A DNA stretch of 64,000 bases from Mesorhabditis belari (GCA_958450365.1 CAUEEP010000934.1:484001-548000); one strand, 5' to 3'. Shown: positions 54,714 to 64,000, numbered from the stretch's first letter. Translations and numbers: made by a program. The notes: generated by a model from the sequence alone, not told the origin.

Positions 54714-55201
54714 AGCCCTATGGGGGGTTGAACCGTGATCGTGTATGCGGTAGAAATAAACGCTTCCGACTGCGCTACGGCGACTAGCTGCCAGCCCTCA
54801 AAAAATCGACCTTAACGGTTAGGCGGGTTTTTTGGCTGCTTTTTGGCTTGTTTATTAAGCTCAAAATTTATAAACGCACCCCTTCTGGCGCAGTGAATCG
54901 AATATTTGCACCAGAAAGGGTGGGAGAATGAAGAATTCCGTGCACCAGAAATCAGATTGATTCAATCACTCTTTTGCCTTCTCTTTGTGCCCTTGACCCC
55001 CTTGTAAACCCACCCTTTCTGGTGCACGGAATTCTTCATTCTCCCACCCTTTCTGGTGCAAATATTCGATTCACTGCGCCAGAAGGGTTGCGTTTATAAA
55101 TGGCAAAGCCAAAAAGCAGCCAAAAAAAACCCGCCTAACGACGGTTAAGGCCGATTTTTTGAGGACTGACAGCTAGTCGCCGTAGCGCAGTCGGAAGCGT
55201 T
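54714..55201. mobile_element. Large palindrome ending in tRNA-like heads
   Basis: The arm 54,766-54,940 (TCCGACTGCGCTACGGCGAC inward) is the near-exact inverse of 55,010-55,200 (GTCGCCGTAGCGCAGTCGGA outward), with about 70 bp between. Both outer ends are the A-box half (CCGTAGCGCAGTCGGAAGCG) of a tRNA-like gene. On the left the full tRNA-like unit continues to GGTTCAACCCCCC (minus strand, 54,714-54,790). Inner arms include the GGTGCACGGAATTCTTCATT hairpin family. Confidence 0.65.
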
Positions 55202-55216
55202 CATTAGAAATGACCT

Positions 55217-55268
55217 GGTCAGCTCTGGCCAATAAATACTGTGCCTAAGTCAACCAGGAGCCAGGCCG
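55217..55268. repeat. 52-bp dispersed repeat (inverse of 46,166)
   Basis: Exact reverse complement of 46,166-46,217. It lies directly after the truncated tRNA-like head of the palindrome. Confidence 0.85.
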
Positions 55269-55344
55269 GAGCATAGGCTAATCTTATTCGTAAACACCGG
55301 GTTTTTCTGGCTGGATTTTTTGGGGCTGAAGCGTAGTCGCCGTT

Positions 55345-55660
55345 TTAATCAATTGAATCAATCAATTGAATCAATCAATTGAACCAATCAATTGAACCAA
55401 TCAATTGAATCAATCAATTGACCAACACATGACAACAATTGACAACATTGAACAACGAACAACTGCAACAACAACAACATGACAACAATCAACAACAATT
55501 GCAACAATTCAACAACAATTGACAACAACACAACAATGCCACACCAAGCACAACAACACAATGAACAACAATTCCACAATTGACACAATCAACCTGCCTC
55601 CCTCCCAATTAATCAATCAATTGAATCAATCAATCAAAAATGAATCACTAAATTATCAAA
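55345..55660. repeat. Low-complexity CAATTGAATCAAT / CAACAA tract
   Basis: (AATCAATTGAAT)n and (CAACAAT)n runs. Associated frames on the minus strand are repeat translations. Confidence 0.8.
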
Positions 55661-56050
55661 AATCAATTTCTAAGAAATATTGAAGGATTATTTTGAGCAG
55701 AGAAATCTCTCTGAACTTTATTTTTCCATATTCTTCATCTGGATAAGAGTTCGACACAAAAAATTTGAGACTTTCAACGAATTTCAACGAATGTCTCTTT
55801 ATTTCCTCATTGAAACGCTTTTTTTTTGAGGAAGATCTAATCAGAATCAGTCGAAATTTTCTCGTAAACTTAGAGTGAGCAAATTTTGTGACAAGAAGAA
55901 ATTCTCTCGATTTTCTCGATTTTCTCGATTCCGAGAAGCTTTTATCTCTTTTAGAAGCAATAAAATGATTCCGGAAGTGAAGGTTTTTCGTTTTTCGTCC
56001 AAATGGATATAGTTTGGATTTATTTTTTTTGACATTGTTTGACATTTCTC
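55661..56050. other. Unassigned interval with a minus-strand frame
   Basis: A 129-codon minus frame (55,656-56,045) is Lys/Ser/Phe-rich, with an ENRENRENR stretch caused by a GATTTTCTC triplet repeat. No domain, signal or splice partner was recognised. Probably chance. Confidence 0.25.
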
Positions 56051-56094
56051 ACATTTCTAGACTCTTCTACTTACCGTAATCCTTCTCATTCAGG

Positions 56095-56232
56095 GATTAC
56101 GGTAGCTTACAATCGGTAGATCGGTTAGAATCGGTAGATCGGTTACAATTGGTAGATCGGTTAGAATCGGTAGATCCGTTACAATCAGTAGATCCGTTAC
56201 AATCGGTAGATCGGTTACAATTGGTAGATTGT
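56095..56232. repeat. 18-bp tandem repeat (GGTTACAATCGGTAGATC)n
   Basis: About seven units with A/G and C/T variants. Confidence 0.85.
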
Positions 56233-56629
56233 AATCTTTTCATTCTGCTGCACTACTGTAACCTTTTTGAAGCTCTAGATCATTACAATCTTTAAAGTTA
56301 TATCGCTCCATTGCCACCGTAATCCTTTTGATTCTTTGCTATCTTGTGCTTCTTTAGATTTTAGATTAATTTAGAGGCTTTAGATTGATCTTATATTGTT
56401 TCCACTACTGTAATCCTTCTCTGTAGCTTCTGTAATCCTTTAGATTGATCTTATATTGTCTCCAATATCGTAATCCTTTAGATTAATCTTATATTGTACC
56501 GTAATCCTTCCAATACCGTAATCCTTTGAATCATTTGTTATTCAATGCTTGGAGTTTCTTAAATTCGATTCAAACTAGCGTCATTTCATTCATTTCATTT
56601 AAAAACCCATTTTTCAGTCACTCCACGAA

Positions 56630-58133
56630 ATGCTATTATTACTATTTCTTTTCTTTGTTCTCCTCTCAACAATCCAAGCCGATTGCGGGTGTGGAGCGAG
56701 ATGTGTCGCCTATTCGGATGCATCTAAATGCACACGGTGTTGCACGGGAGCTGTTAAGGTAACTATAAACTAGATCTTTACCCTAATAAATAGATTTTCT
56801 TAAAATAGCCTAAGCCTAAGCCTAAGCGCTACAGTAATCCCTTAACAGTAGCTCTACAGTAATCCCTCAACGTTAGCCCTTAATCCTGTGCCAGGTGGTG
56901 AGCGTTTACGAATAGAATAATAATCCTAGTATTTGGTGTAGTTGTAGTTGGTCGTTTTATGGGTTGAGGCTGAGAATACAAAGCATTCAGTACCGGGATT
57001 TGAACCCGCGACCTCTCGCTTATCAGGTGAAAGCTTTACCTTATTTAGAATGTTTTGTATTCTCAGCTCCGAATTCTCAGCTCCGAATTCTCAGCTACCG
57101 TATTCTAGGGCTATAGCTTCGGGTACTGTAGTATTAGAGACATTAGTACCGTGATACCGTAATAGTATTGGGTTGATGCATAATTATCCGGACTTCTTTT
57201 ATAAATGATTTTATTTAACAAAAAATAACATAAATAGTTAGAAAAATATGTTTAATTGATTATTCTGGAGCATATTCACCGCCTACATCAATAACTGATT
57301 GCCATTTGCTTGGAAGACGATCGATTCCACGAGCGAAGAATAAACGATCTTTGGAGGCAATCCACGCTTTAACATCGTCTATCAAGTCATCCAAATCGTT
57401 GTAGATCTTATTTGTTTGCCAATTTTTGAGCGATCGATTGACGTGGTAGTCCGTTGGGGCTTCTCCAGTTCTTTGAGATCGCGAAACGACTCTGCGGCAG
57501 ACCATCCCTTTTCGAAGTGGTAGAGCATGATATGGCGAAGATGGATATGATTGTCGACACGCATTTTGTTCACTAAAGAATAACGAATATTTAAAAAAAA
57601 GAAATAGACAAAAAGCTTTCAAAACAAAAAAGATACAAGCACGCAAAAAGAAGTCCGGATAATTATGCATCAACCCAATAGTTTCCTACCGAAGTCGATT
57701 CTAGTCGATTCTAGTCGATTCTAGTCAACTTTCTCATTAACACTCGACATACTGTAATCCTAAGCCTTTTGTGTCTATTGTAGCAATAGAATTTGAATAG
57801 TACGAACTACTAGAACCGCGTATTTACTACCGTAATCTCTATATACCGTAATACAGTAGTACAGTACACAAATCAGCAAAAAAATCAAATTTTCAGCGAA
57901 GTCTCTCATCGCCTTTCTTCGACGATGAAAAAAATGACGAATTTTTCCAATCAAATCCCCGTTTTCGGCTTAAAAAATCGGAATTAAAGGAAAATTTGAT
58001 AGATGATGAAACGATTGATAAACCCCAACAATTACAACCACTTTTGTCTGACATTTTGCGGGAACTTCGCCGCGAAATGCTGATAGCAAGACATCCGCTC
58101 AATCATCGACCATTCGTTGATTGGAATATCTAG
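56630..58133 (+). CDS. Secreted cysteine-rich peptide precursor
   Basis: Two exons, 56630-56758 and 57897-58133, join in phase 0 (GTTAAG|GTAACT ... TTTTCAG|CGAAGT) to 121 aa ending in TAG. Residues 1-17 are a strong signal peptide (MLLLLFLFFVLLSTIQA). Next is a compact segment with six Cys, spaced C-x-C-x3-C-x8-C-x2-C-C (DCGCGARCVAYSDASKCTRC, then CTGAV), followed by Lys-Arg at 43-44. A Cys-free acidic/basic tail follows (SLSSPFFDDEKNDEF..., LLSDILRELRREMLIARHPL). The Lys-Arg pair spans the splice junction, so a six-cysteine peptide of about 25 residues could be released by a prohormone convertase (inference). It is a small secreted or neuropeptide-like candidate; I do not recognise a named family. 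A TTTTTCAG acceptor lies 12 nt before the ATG, possibly trans-spliced. The intron contains a mariner remnant and a tRNA-like hairpin. Confidence 0.75.
56970..57076 (-). repeat. tRNA-like sequence inside a 20-bp inverted repeat
   Basis: GCTGAGAATACAAAGCATTC and GAATGTTTTGTATTCTCAGC flank it. On the minus strand the enclosed sequence ends GGTCGCGGGTTCAAATCCCG, a good T arm/B box, but the 5' half (AAATAAGGTAAAGCTTTCAC) is degenerate. Located in the intron of the peptide gene. Confidence 0.5.
57168..57678 (-). mobile_element. Internally deleted mariner element (511 bp)
   Basis: Inverted termini TTGGGTTGATGCATAATTAT and ATAATTATGCATCAACCCAA continue through CCGGACTTCTTT and have TA on each side. 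The minus strand encodes the first HTH of a mariner transposase (HIHLRHIMLYHFEKGWSAAE, SFRDL) and then, in a shifted frame, the extreme C-terminus (YHVNRSLKNWQTNKIYNDLD, WIASKDRLFFARGIDRLPSK, WQSVID). The whole catalytic core is deleted. Different mariner subfamily from the 14,044 element. It lies in the intron of the peptide gene. Confidence 0.9.
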
Positions 58134-58573
58134 AGAGTTTTCCAATTAGTCCTTTTTTTATGTTTAGCCCAATTTCTATGAGTCTAGGCGACGGTGGATT
58201 TCCCCGCAACCCTCGGCTACGGTAATTCCTACAGCCTACAGTAACCCCAAGTTACTCTAGGGTTACTCTAGTTAAAGCCTCTTCCTTTCTACCGTAATCC
58301 AGACTCATTTCCGTTAATATCTCTCACAAATACGGGTTTGAAGCGTCATTTTCGATTTGTTATTTGAAAAGTTGTGATCGTTTTTTGTCTTGTTTTTTTC
58401 TTTCTAAAAAATTCCCCTTTTTCTTGGTGGCTATTTTGTTGTTCTTCGCTTTTCTGCTGATCTCCGTTGCTTGGGTTGATTATATTATCTTGATTCTTAT
58501 TTGCCGATTAGCTTGCATAATAAAAGATTTGCTAATAAAAGATCAAGAGTTAATTCAAAAAAACAAAACATTT
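58134..58573. other. 3' flank of the peptide gene
   Basis: Probable 3' UTR and intergenic DNA with TACCGTAATCC-type short repeats. A hydrophobic frame at 58,364-58,500 (SKKFPFFLVAILLFFAFLLI) has no start or splice support that convinces me. Confidence 0.3.
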
Positions 58574-58656
58574 GTCATCCGCAGGATTCGAACCTGCGCC
58601 CTCCGAAGAGGACTGCGACCTGAACGCAGCGCCTTAGACCACTCGGCCAGAATGAC
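58574..58656 (-). tRNA. tRNA-Leu (CAG)
   Basis: 83-nt type II tRNA. Acceptor GTCATTC/GGATGAC pairs (one G-U). D arm GCCGAGTGGTCTAAGGC, anticodon loop TTCAGGT between CTGCG and CGCAG, long variable arm TCCTCTTCGGAGGGC, T arm GCAGG-TTCGAAT-CCTGC. Upstream on the minus strand is a TATA-like CCCTATATAACTG about 25-40 nt away. Identical to the other two copies. Confidence 0.97.
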
Positions 58657-58879
58657 GCGACGACAGTGGAGGAAAGAAACAGTTATATAGGGCAGGGGGC
58701 TAAAATCAATAACTGTTTATCTGAAATTTGCATTTAAAGTGATTGGATCAGCATTTCAACTTGCTTGGCTGCTCGGAATTGGCTCTGGATATTTGGTTCT
58801 GGATATTTGGCCCTGGATATTTGATATTTGAATTGGCTCTGGATATTTGATCCGGGAAATCCTTTGGACTCGACTCTAA

Positions 58880-59012
58880 TTGATAACTAGGTTCCAATAT
58901 GGTTCCAATATGTTCCTTCCAAGAATATGGTTCCAATATGGGTCCAACATGGTTCCAATATGGTTCCAATATGGGTCCAATATGTTCCTTCCAAGGATAT
59001 GGTTCCAATATG
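58880..59012. repeat. Tandem repeat (GGTTCCAATATG)n
   Basis: About ten 12-13-bp units with ATGTTCCTTCCAAG spacers. Confidence 0.8.
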
Positions 59013-59059
59013 TTCCAACCAGGCGTTACAAATTCCCTTGGTGGACCCGTTGCTGAAGA

Positions 59060-59140
59060 AGTTTGGTTCTCCGGATGAAGGTGGAAGAAAGTAACAGTTA
59101 TAAAGGGTACGGGGGGCTAAAATCAATAACTGCACACCTG
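59060..59140. repeat. Orphan tRNA-Leu flank (tRNA absent)
   Basis: GGTGGAAGAAAGTAACAGTT then ATAAAGGGTACGGGGGGCTA and AAATCAATAACTG match the sequences upstream of the minus-strand tRNAs at 58,657-58,715 and 60,165-60,225, but no tRNA body adjoins. Confidence 0.65.
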
Positions 59141-59517
59141 AAATTTGCATTTAAAGTTCAAATTTGCATTTAATGGATGCAGATCGCGGCCGGGTCTTAA
59201 CCAAAATTCTTTTACGGTATCCCTATATTTTTATTTTATAAAACATTTTGGTTTTATTATAAAAACGACAAAAACACTCGGCTAGAATGCTCTGAATGGC
59301 TAGAACGCTTTTATTTTTAATTTTGGAATACCCCGGAGCCTGCAGACAGCTCGCCTGCAGACAGAGTCGAGTCTTCACAATCTCGACAACTTCACAATCA
59401 GACTGACGAGAATAAAAACAAAATTTATAGATAATATAATAACATTTGAAGAAAGAAAACGAATAAATAAATAAAAAAAAAATAGAGTAACAAAAAATTG
59501 AAACAACAAACACAATT

Positions 59518-59748
59518 TCAATCATTTTCCTCCACATTCTCATCTCCATTATCTTCACTAAAGTTCAATCGCTCCTCCAGTCTAGTTCCAAGTTTGTCAA
59601 GATCGCTATCGTCAACGTCAAAATCACTAACTGGATCACCATAGCTCTCTTTAAACGCTAAAATATCTTTTTTCCAATTCTCACTAACAGGAGTCTTTTT
59701 CATTTTCCTAGGGAACGGTGAGATTCCGCAAGCGCGAATCCGAACCAA
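59518..59748 (-). CDS. Hypothetical acidic C-terminal exon
   Basis: An open frame without an ATG at its upstream end (the 59,748 codon is TTG) reads SPFPRKMKKTPVSENWKKDI, then a strongly acidic tail (SDFDVDDSDLDKL..., EDNGDENVEEND) and TGA. Its upstream edge lies within a few bases of the MITE at 59,754, so a longer gene may have been cut. An acidic tail of this kind occurs at the end of some pogo-like transposases, but nothing else supports that. Confidence 0.3.
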   Translation of the reverse strand: MVRIRACGISPFPRKMKKTPVSENWKKDILAFKESYGDPVSDFDVDDSDLDKLGTRLEERLNFSEDNGDENVEEND

Positions 59749-59753
59749 TGTTA

Positions 59754-59967
59754 CCGTATTTTCTCTAATGGTGCACCCTGGGCGTTGCCTAAATTCCTTG
59801 AAGTCTCGAGAACCGCTTATGAGAACCTATCGATGTTGGGTCGGAAAATGTAGCTGACGATGAGAACTTGTGGGGGATTTGAGTGTTGAGCTTCGGCAAA
59901 AGCTTGGAAACCGTAAAATAGGCATCAACTCGACGGGCGTGCACTACTATTAGAGAGAATACGGTAT
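59754..59967. mobile_element. ACCGTATTCTCTC-family MITE (214 bp), diverged
   Basis: Left end ACCGTATTTTCTCTAATGGT plus GCACCC, right end GTGCACTACTATTAGAGAGA plus ATACGGT. Interior with GAACCTATCGATGTTGGGTC and GTAGCTGACGATGAGAACTT, in the opposite orientation to the 18,261 copy. Confidence 0.8.
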
Positions 59968-60081
59968 ATGACTTACGAAAGTCGGACACGGGCAACACGA
60001 TTGCTCAAACGCGCTAGATTTCTGTAAAAACGCATTTGAAATTTGACCCCCTAGTGAAAACTCGAAAGAAGCAAAAAGTTT

Positions 60082-60164
60082 GTCATCCGCAGGATTCGAA
60101 CCTGCGCCCTCCGAAGAGGACTGCGACCTGAACGCAGCGCCTTAGACCACTCGGCCAGAATGAC
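60082..60164 (-). tRNA. tRNA-Leu (CAG)
   Basis: Identical in sequence to 58,574-58,656. The upstream (minus) flank keeps the CCCTTTATAACTG block. The downstream flank AACTTTTTGCTTCTTTCGAG matches that of the third copy at 63,672. Confidence 0.97.
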
Positions 60165-60679
60165 TTGTTGGCAGAGGAAGGAAGAAACAGTTATAAAGGG
60201 CACGGGGGGCTAAAATCAAAAACTGTACAGTGAAAAGCTTAAGAGATTTTTCAATTTGCATTTAGATTGCAATTTGCATACTACAGTACACGGATTACTG
60301 TAGAATATAAAGTATTACAGTATCATTACAGTATGAATTACAGTATGCTTTCAAAAAAATGACTGCTTTTCTCAATAAAAATCTATAAAATTCTAAACAA
60401 AACCCTAATGACATTAAAAAAAGGGATTATTTTTTCATGAATCTCTTCAAATCTCGATTCATTTTCTCATCTCATTTCTCATAGATTGAAATCGTCGATA
60501 ATTCTTCGCCGATTGGAATTACGAGCTTGTTTTTAGCTCCTTTCTCCTCCAAAAAGACAATCAAATGAAAATTCTTAATCCTTTCAAAACACTAGATCTT
60601 TCTTGTTCGTTGTGTACTTTGAGCTCACTTGTAAACGCAACTAAACACAACTAGCGCTTTGTGCTAACTCGTCAACGCA

Positions 60680-60775
60680 TCTTTCTCGTGCACTGAATCC
60701 TTTCTTCATCTTCATCTTCATTTTCTACGTTGCTACGAGAAAAATGAAGGATTCAGTGCACCAGAAAGATGCGTT
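60680..60775. repeat. Hairpin of the GTGCACTGAATTC family
   Basis: TTTCTCGTGCACTGAATCCT and AGGATTCAGTGCACCAGAAA face each other. The outer sequences AACTCGTCAACGCATC/GATGCGTTTACGAGTT are also inverted. Confidence 0.8.
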
Positions 60776-60884
60776 TACGAGTTAACACCAAGAGCAATTG
60801 CTGAAAAAACAAGAAAAAAGAGTTTTTCTTTCTTAAAACTTTAGAAATGATGTGAAAACTTGTTTGCTTTTTCTTCTTGTTTTT

Positions 60885-60955
60885 TTCTTTCTTCTTCTTC
60901 TTCTTCTTCTTCTCCTTCTTCTTCTTCTCCTTCTCCTTCTTCTTCTTCTTTTAAT
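60885..60955. repeat. (TTC)n microsatellite
   Basis: Pyrimidine tract of TTC with TCC interruptions. Confidence 0.9.
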
Positions 60956-61046
60956 TAATCTCTTTTCCATATTCCATCAAAAACCAGTTTCTTTTCTCTT
61001 GAATTTCTTGAAAAGTCATTGTTTTGAATGAAAGTTTTTCTTTAGT

Positions 61047-64000
61047 ATGAACTTGGGTGGACAGAAATTAAATCTACAATATTCTCTATTCTTGCTTTTT
61101 ATCTCGATTTCTTCCGCTTTAAAACCAATTTGGAAAACGGCGCCAAGAGATGCGAAAAATGTGAGTTTTAACTTAAAAACTTACAGTAATCTAGTCTAGG
61201 ATTTGTTTTTTGATTATCGTAATCTATAAAAGCTATTGTAATCCGATCTCTTATACCTCGTAAAGGCATCTACAGTAGTCTAGGCTTGACTTGGGAAAAC
61301 CGATTTACTAAGCTGAAACTACAGAACCCATCTTATAGAGCTATTATATAAAGCTGAGTGTTTTCTAAAAGTTGACGCATAGCTAGGAGAAGCCTCAGAT
61401 GTTAAAAGGCTACAAAGTTAATTCCCTTTGAAGTAAAGGAGATCAGGTGCGTTGTAGTGTTACCTAGTTAGCATGGTTAGCATGGTTAGCATGGTTAGCA
61501 TGGTTAGCACAGTTACCTGGTAAACGAAAGGTTGCGGGATCCAGTCTTAGCAGCTTCTAGTCGAGTTTTTGATCTGCCCTAGTTCCAACTAGCGAGCACA
61601 GAAGGATGGGTTGGCTAAGATCTGCATACCCAGTTACGAGCGCACTCCGGCTTATAGATCGAGACGCGTGGAACCGTCTCTTCTAGAGAGGAGGGAAGTT
61701 AATTCCCTTTGAAGTAAAGGAGATCAGGTGCGTTGTAGTGTAATGGTTAGCACAATTGGGAAAGGTTGCGGATAAGGGAAAGGGAAAGATTGCGGGTTCC
61801 AGTTCCAGCAGGTTCTAGTCTAGTTTTAGCCTTAGTGCCTGCCTTAGTTCCAACTACAACAGCTAAATAAGAGGTTTATAACCTTCAGATTTATATAGAC
61901 TACCGTAGATTACTGTAGAATACGTAGATTACTGTAGATTAGGTTTAAGTGACGTTTTCTAGATTTTGGACGGTAACTGCTTGGTACAAGGTACAAGGCG
62001 TCGTTTATTTCGATTTAAAAACCAGTCTAAAAACCATAGTAAAATGTCTTTTTTGATGGTAGACTAGTCGAAAAATCATTTACCGATATTCAATTGTTTT
62101 GTTTTTTTTGACTCTTGAATAGTTTCGTAATCTTCAAACTTAGGATGAGTCAAAAAGAACGTGCTCCTCAATCTACAGTAAACATAGATGTGGATCTAAT
62201 GTAGATTAATGTAGATTAATGTATATTATGTACTATTTGTAACGATTTGTAACTATTTGTATAATGAAATTTCATCCAGAACATTTCCTTAATCGCCTCC
62301 CGTTCCCAGCGAGCTTCAAACCCGTCACTCATCGATTCCAAGCCCGGTCCTCCATCGTATTATACTCTACCAGAAAATTTTCAGGTATAAAATTATAAAA
62401 ATCTATTCAGGATTTCTTTTAAATACTTATTTTACTTTATTTTTAAATGCTAATTGATTATTTGATTCATTTAAGATTCCCGATTATCGACAGCGAGGAC
62501 CCGTGGAAAGACCGAGAAATCAAGCGGGTTTTCTTTTAAATAAAATTTGATTTTAATTCATTTAGATAAAGATATTCAGCTTGTGAATTTGGTTCTATGA
62601 TTCTAATGTATTCTAATGTAACTCTAATGTAACTCTAATGTAATGTAATTGATTCTAAATTTAATTTCAATATTTGCATTTATTTCCAGGGCCCCGTCCC
62701 ACCGCCATTCCACTCATTTTTCCCTAAAGGACCATTCAATCGACTCTATCCAGCAATAATTAGGTAAATATTCAATAGATTTTTGTTATTTATTATCTAT
62801 TTTATATATTTAGATATGTTTTACATATCTGGATTTGTTCTTAAACGAGAGCTGATCAGAGCAGAGCTGATCAGAGCTGATCTTGACATTAAGATACAGA
62901 GCTGATCTTGACCTAGAGAACTTTCTAGGCCAGTTGCTTATAACAATTTGTAATAAAGATTGTCCGAAAAGGACAGTTTAACTCAAAAAAACACTATCTT
63001 TTCTTAAAAATTAATGCCAAATTATGAAAAATTATGAAAATTCAGATATTTTTACCTTTATTGCACTTTTTTTTGCATAAAAATTGCAAATCTAAACAAC
63101 TTTTTGATCGTCACAACGGTTTGAGGTTTTGATTTAGATAAAATTGCTTGAAAAATGCTTCAAAATGCTTGAAAAATTGCTTCAAAATGCTTGAAAATGC
63201 TTGAAATGCTTGAAAATCTTTTGGGAGAGTGATCAAATAGTTTATAGATACATTTTTATATATAATTTGATATCTAGACCCTATAGAATCCGTCCGGTAA
63301 ACTCCCAATTACCCATTGATATTTCTAGAAATCTATTTAAATAAATCAACTTTAAAATCGATTTCTTTACCCCGTAAACTCACGCTTGTTCAATCTCTGT
63401 ATCCTACAGTATGCTGGACCCTGGTTGCAATGCCATTTTTTATATTAGAACCCGGCCTAGTCTTACTGTAGTCTTCTGGATACTGTAGCCATTACGGTAC
63501 GATTTTTAGAAGACAAATCATTCCGGAACTTTAGTCCCTAACCCCCTCATCGCCCTTCATAAGCCCCTCCTTTGCCCCTCTCCAGCAAGTCATTCTGGCC
63601 GAGTGGTCTAAGGCGCTGCGTTCAGGTCGCAGTCCTCTTCGGAGGGCGCAGGTTCGAATCCTGCGGATGACAAACGTTTTGCTTCTTTCGAGTTTTTCAC
63701 TCAATTTTAGTGGCTAAATCAAATTTAGGTGGCTTTGGTCAACTGGCCTGGCTATTTAATAGATATCGATTCTATAGAGCTAGACAAAATCTGGATAAAA
63801 GAAACAGGATAAATTCCTTAAACAAATCCTAAATACCCTGTCAGCTCAGGGCAACAGTCGAACTTTCCCATTAAATCGGATTTCCAGAGAACCACCGGCT
63901 CCCTATGTTCCCATTTCGCAAGTGCCAATCGGTGAGTACTGTAGAACTGAATTTTAATATTCATTTAACTTTTAGCCCCCTATCCTCCACTTTCTGAAGT
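61047..64000 (+). CDS. Secreted proline-rich protein, 5' part (runs off the window)
   Basis: ATG at 61,047 directly follows TTTCTTTAG-T, a trans-splice-like acceptor. Exon 61047-61160 encodes a signal peptide (LNLQYSLFLLFISISSALKP) and joins in phase to 62280-62384 (SLIDSKPGPPSYYTLPENFQ) and 62476-62527 (IPDYRQRGPVERPRN). Further exons are 62690-62763 (GPVPPPFHSFFPKGPFNRLY), 63278-63296 (PYRIRP), about 63862-63908 (EPPAPYVPISQVPI) and 63976-64000+ (APYPPLSEV). The first three junctions and the last are in phase. 62527/62690 is off by one base and a microexon may be missing before 63862. The content is rich in Pro, Tyr, Ser and Arg with no recognised domain. Possibly an extracellular-matrix or cuticle-associated protein (guess). 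A tRNA-Leu gene and a tRNA-like repeat lie in its introns. Confidence 0.6.
61422..61862 (+). repeat. Dimeric tRNA-like repeat, copy B
   Basis: Two heads (GTGCGTTGTAGTGT...GGTTAGCACAGTTACCTGGT and GTGCGTTGTAGTGTAATGGT, then TTAGCAC), each preceded by TTAATTCCCTTTGAAGTAAA plus GGAGATCAG and followed by a degenerate B-box-like GCGGG-TCCAGT. The body matches copy A in inverted orientation (GGATGGGTTGGCTAAG, AGAGAGGAGGGAAGTT). A 12-bp GGTTAGCATGGT amplification lies in the first head. Located in the first intron of the proline-rich gene. Confidence 0.55.
63589..63671 (+). tRNA. tRNA-Leu (CAG), intronic
   Basis: Identical 83-nt gene on the plus strand, anticodon CAG in CTGCG-TTCAGGT-CGCAG, variable arm TCCTCTTCGGAGGGC. 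It is followed by CAAACGTTTTGCTTCTTTCG, shared with the copy at 60,082, then GAGTTTTTCACTC. It sits within an intron of the secreted proline-rich gene, same strand. Confidence 0.97.

Noticed and set aside
55388..55588. Cys/Leu/Val-rich minus-strand frame
   Set aside because: It is the translation of CAACAA/CAATTG simple repeats.

Overview
The window looks like a stretch of a nematode (probably rhabditid) nuclear genome. The evidence is AT-rich DNA, very short introns (about 35-60 nt) ending in TTTCAG/TTTTAG, an interstitial array of the nematode telomere hexamer TTAGGC (read here as GCCTAA), Tc1, mariner and Merlin transposon relics, and gene families with nematode character (an OMA-type CCCH oocyte protein and a receptor tyrosine kinase). 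There are no bacterial features. Most single-exon open frames are chance or repeat-derived, so the genes below were found by following splice sites and phase.

Layout. 1-1,690: repeats, a perfect hairpin and a foldback MITE. About 1,690-17,730 (+): one long receptor tyrosine kinase gene. Its small exons are separated by introns filled with satellites, MITEs, a deleted mariner, Tc1 and Merlin pieces and a telomere-like array. The transmembrane and kinase exons join in phase through to the stop. The ectodomain exons are convincing but have a few unresolved junctions. 18,198-44,036: a tandem direct segmental duplication of about 13 kb, nearly identical between copies. Each copy carries an F-box-like gene, a complete eight-exon OMA-1/OMA-2-like tandem CCCH zinc-finger gene (-), transposon relics (a Tc1/mariner-like HTH fragment and Merlin), a 1.7-kb foldback element and small putative secreted ORFs. 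Each copy ends in the same 17-bp minisatellite. 44,037-56,600: no convincing protein gene. This part holds MITEs, hairpins, minisatellites, a Tc1 relic and an unusual concentration of tRNA-like and tRNA-derived SINE-like repeats. 56,630-58,133 (+): a small two-exon gene for a secreted cysteine-rich peptide precursor, with a deleted mariner and a tRNA-like hairpin in its intron. 58,574-63,671: three identical tRNA-Leu(CAG) genes. 61,047-end (+): the 5' part of a secreted proline-rich protein gene, running off the window.

The most notable points are: the tandem 13-kb duplication, which gives two identical OMA-like germline regulator genes while its F-box-like gene is broken at a different homopolymer in each copy; short introns of the kinase gene that contain tandem copies of their own flanking exon sequence; the cysteine-rich peptide whose dibasic cleavage site is made by splicing; and the tRNA-like repeats. 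No computation or database search was possible. Family assignments rest on motif recognition.
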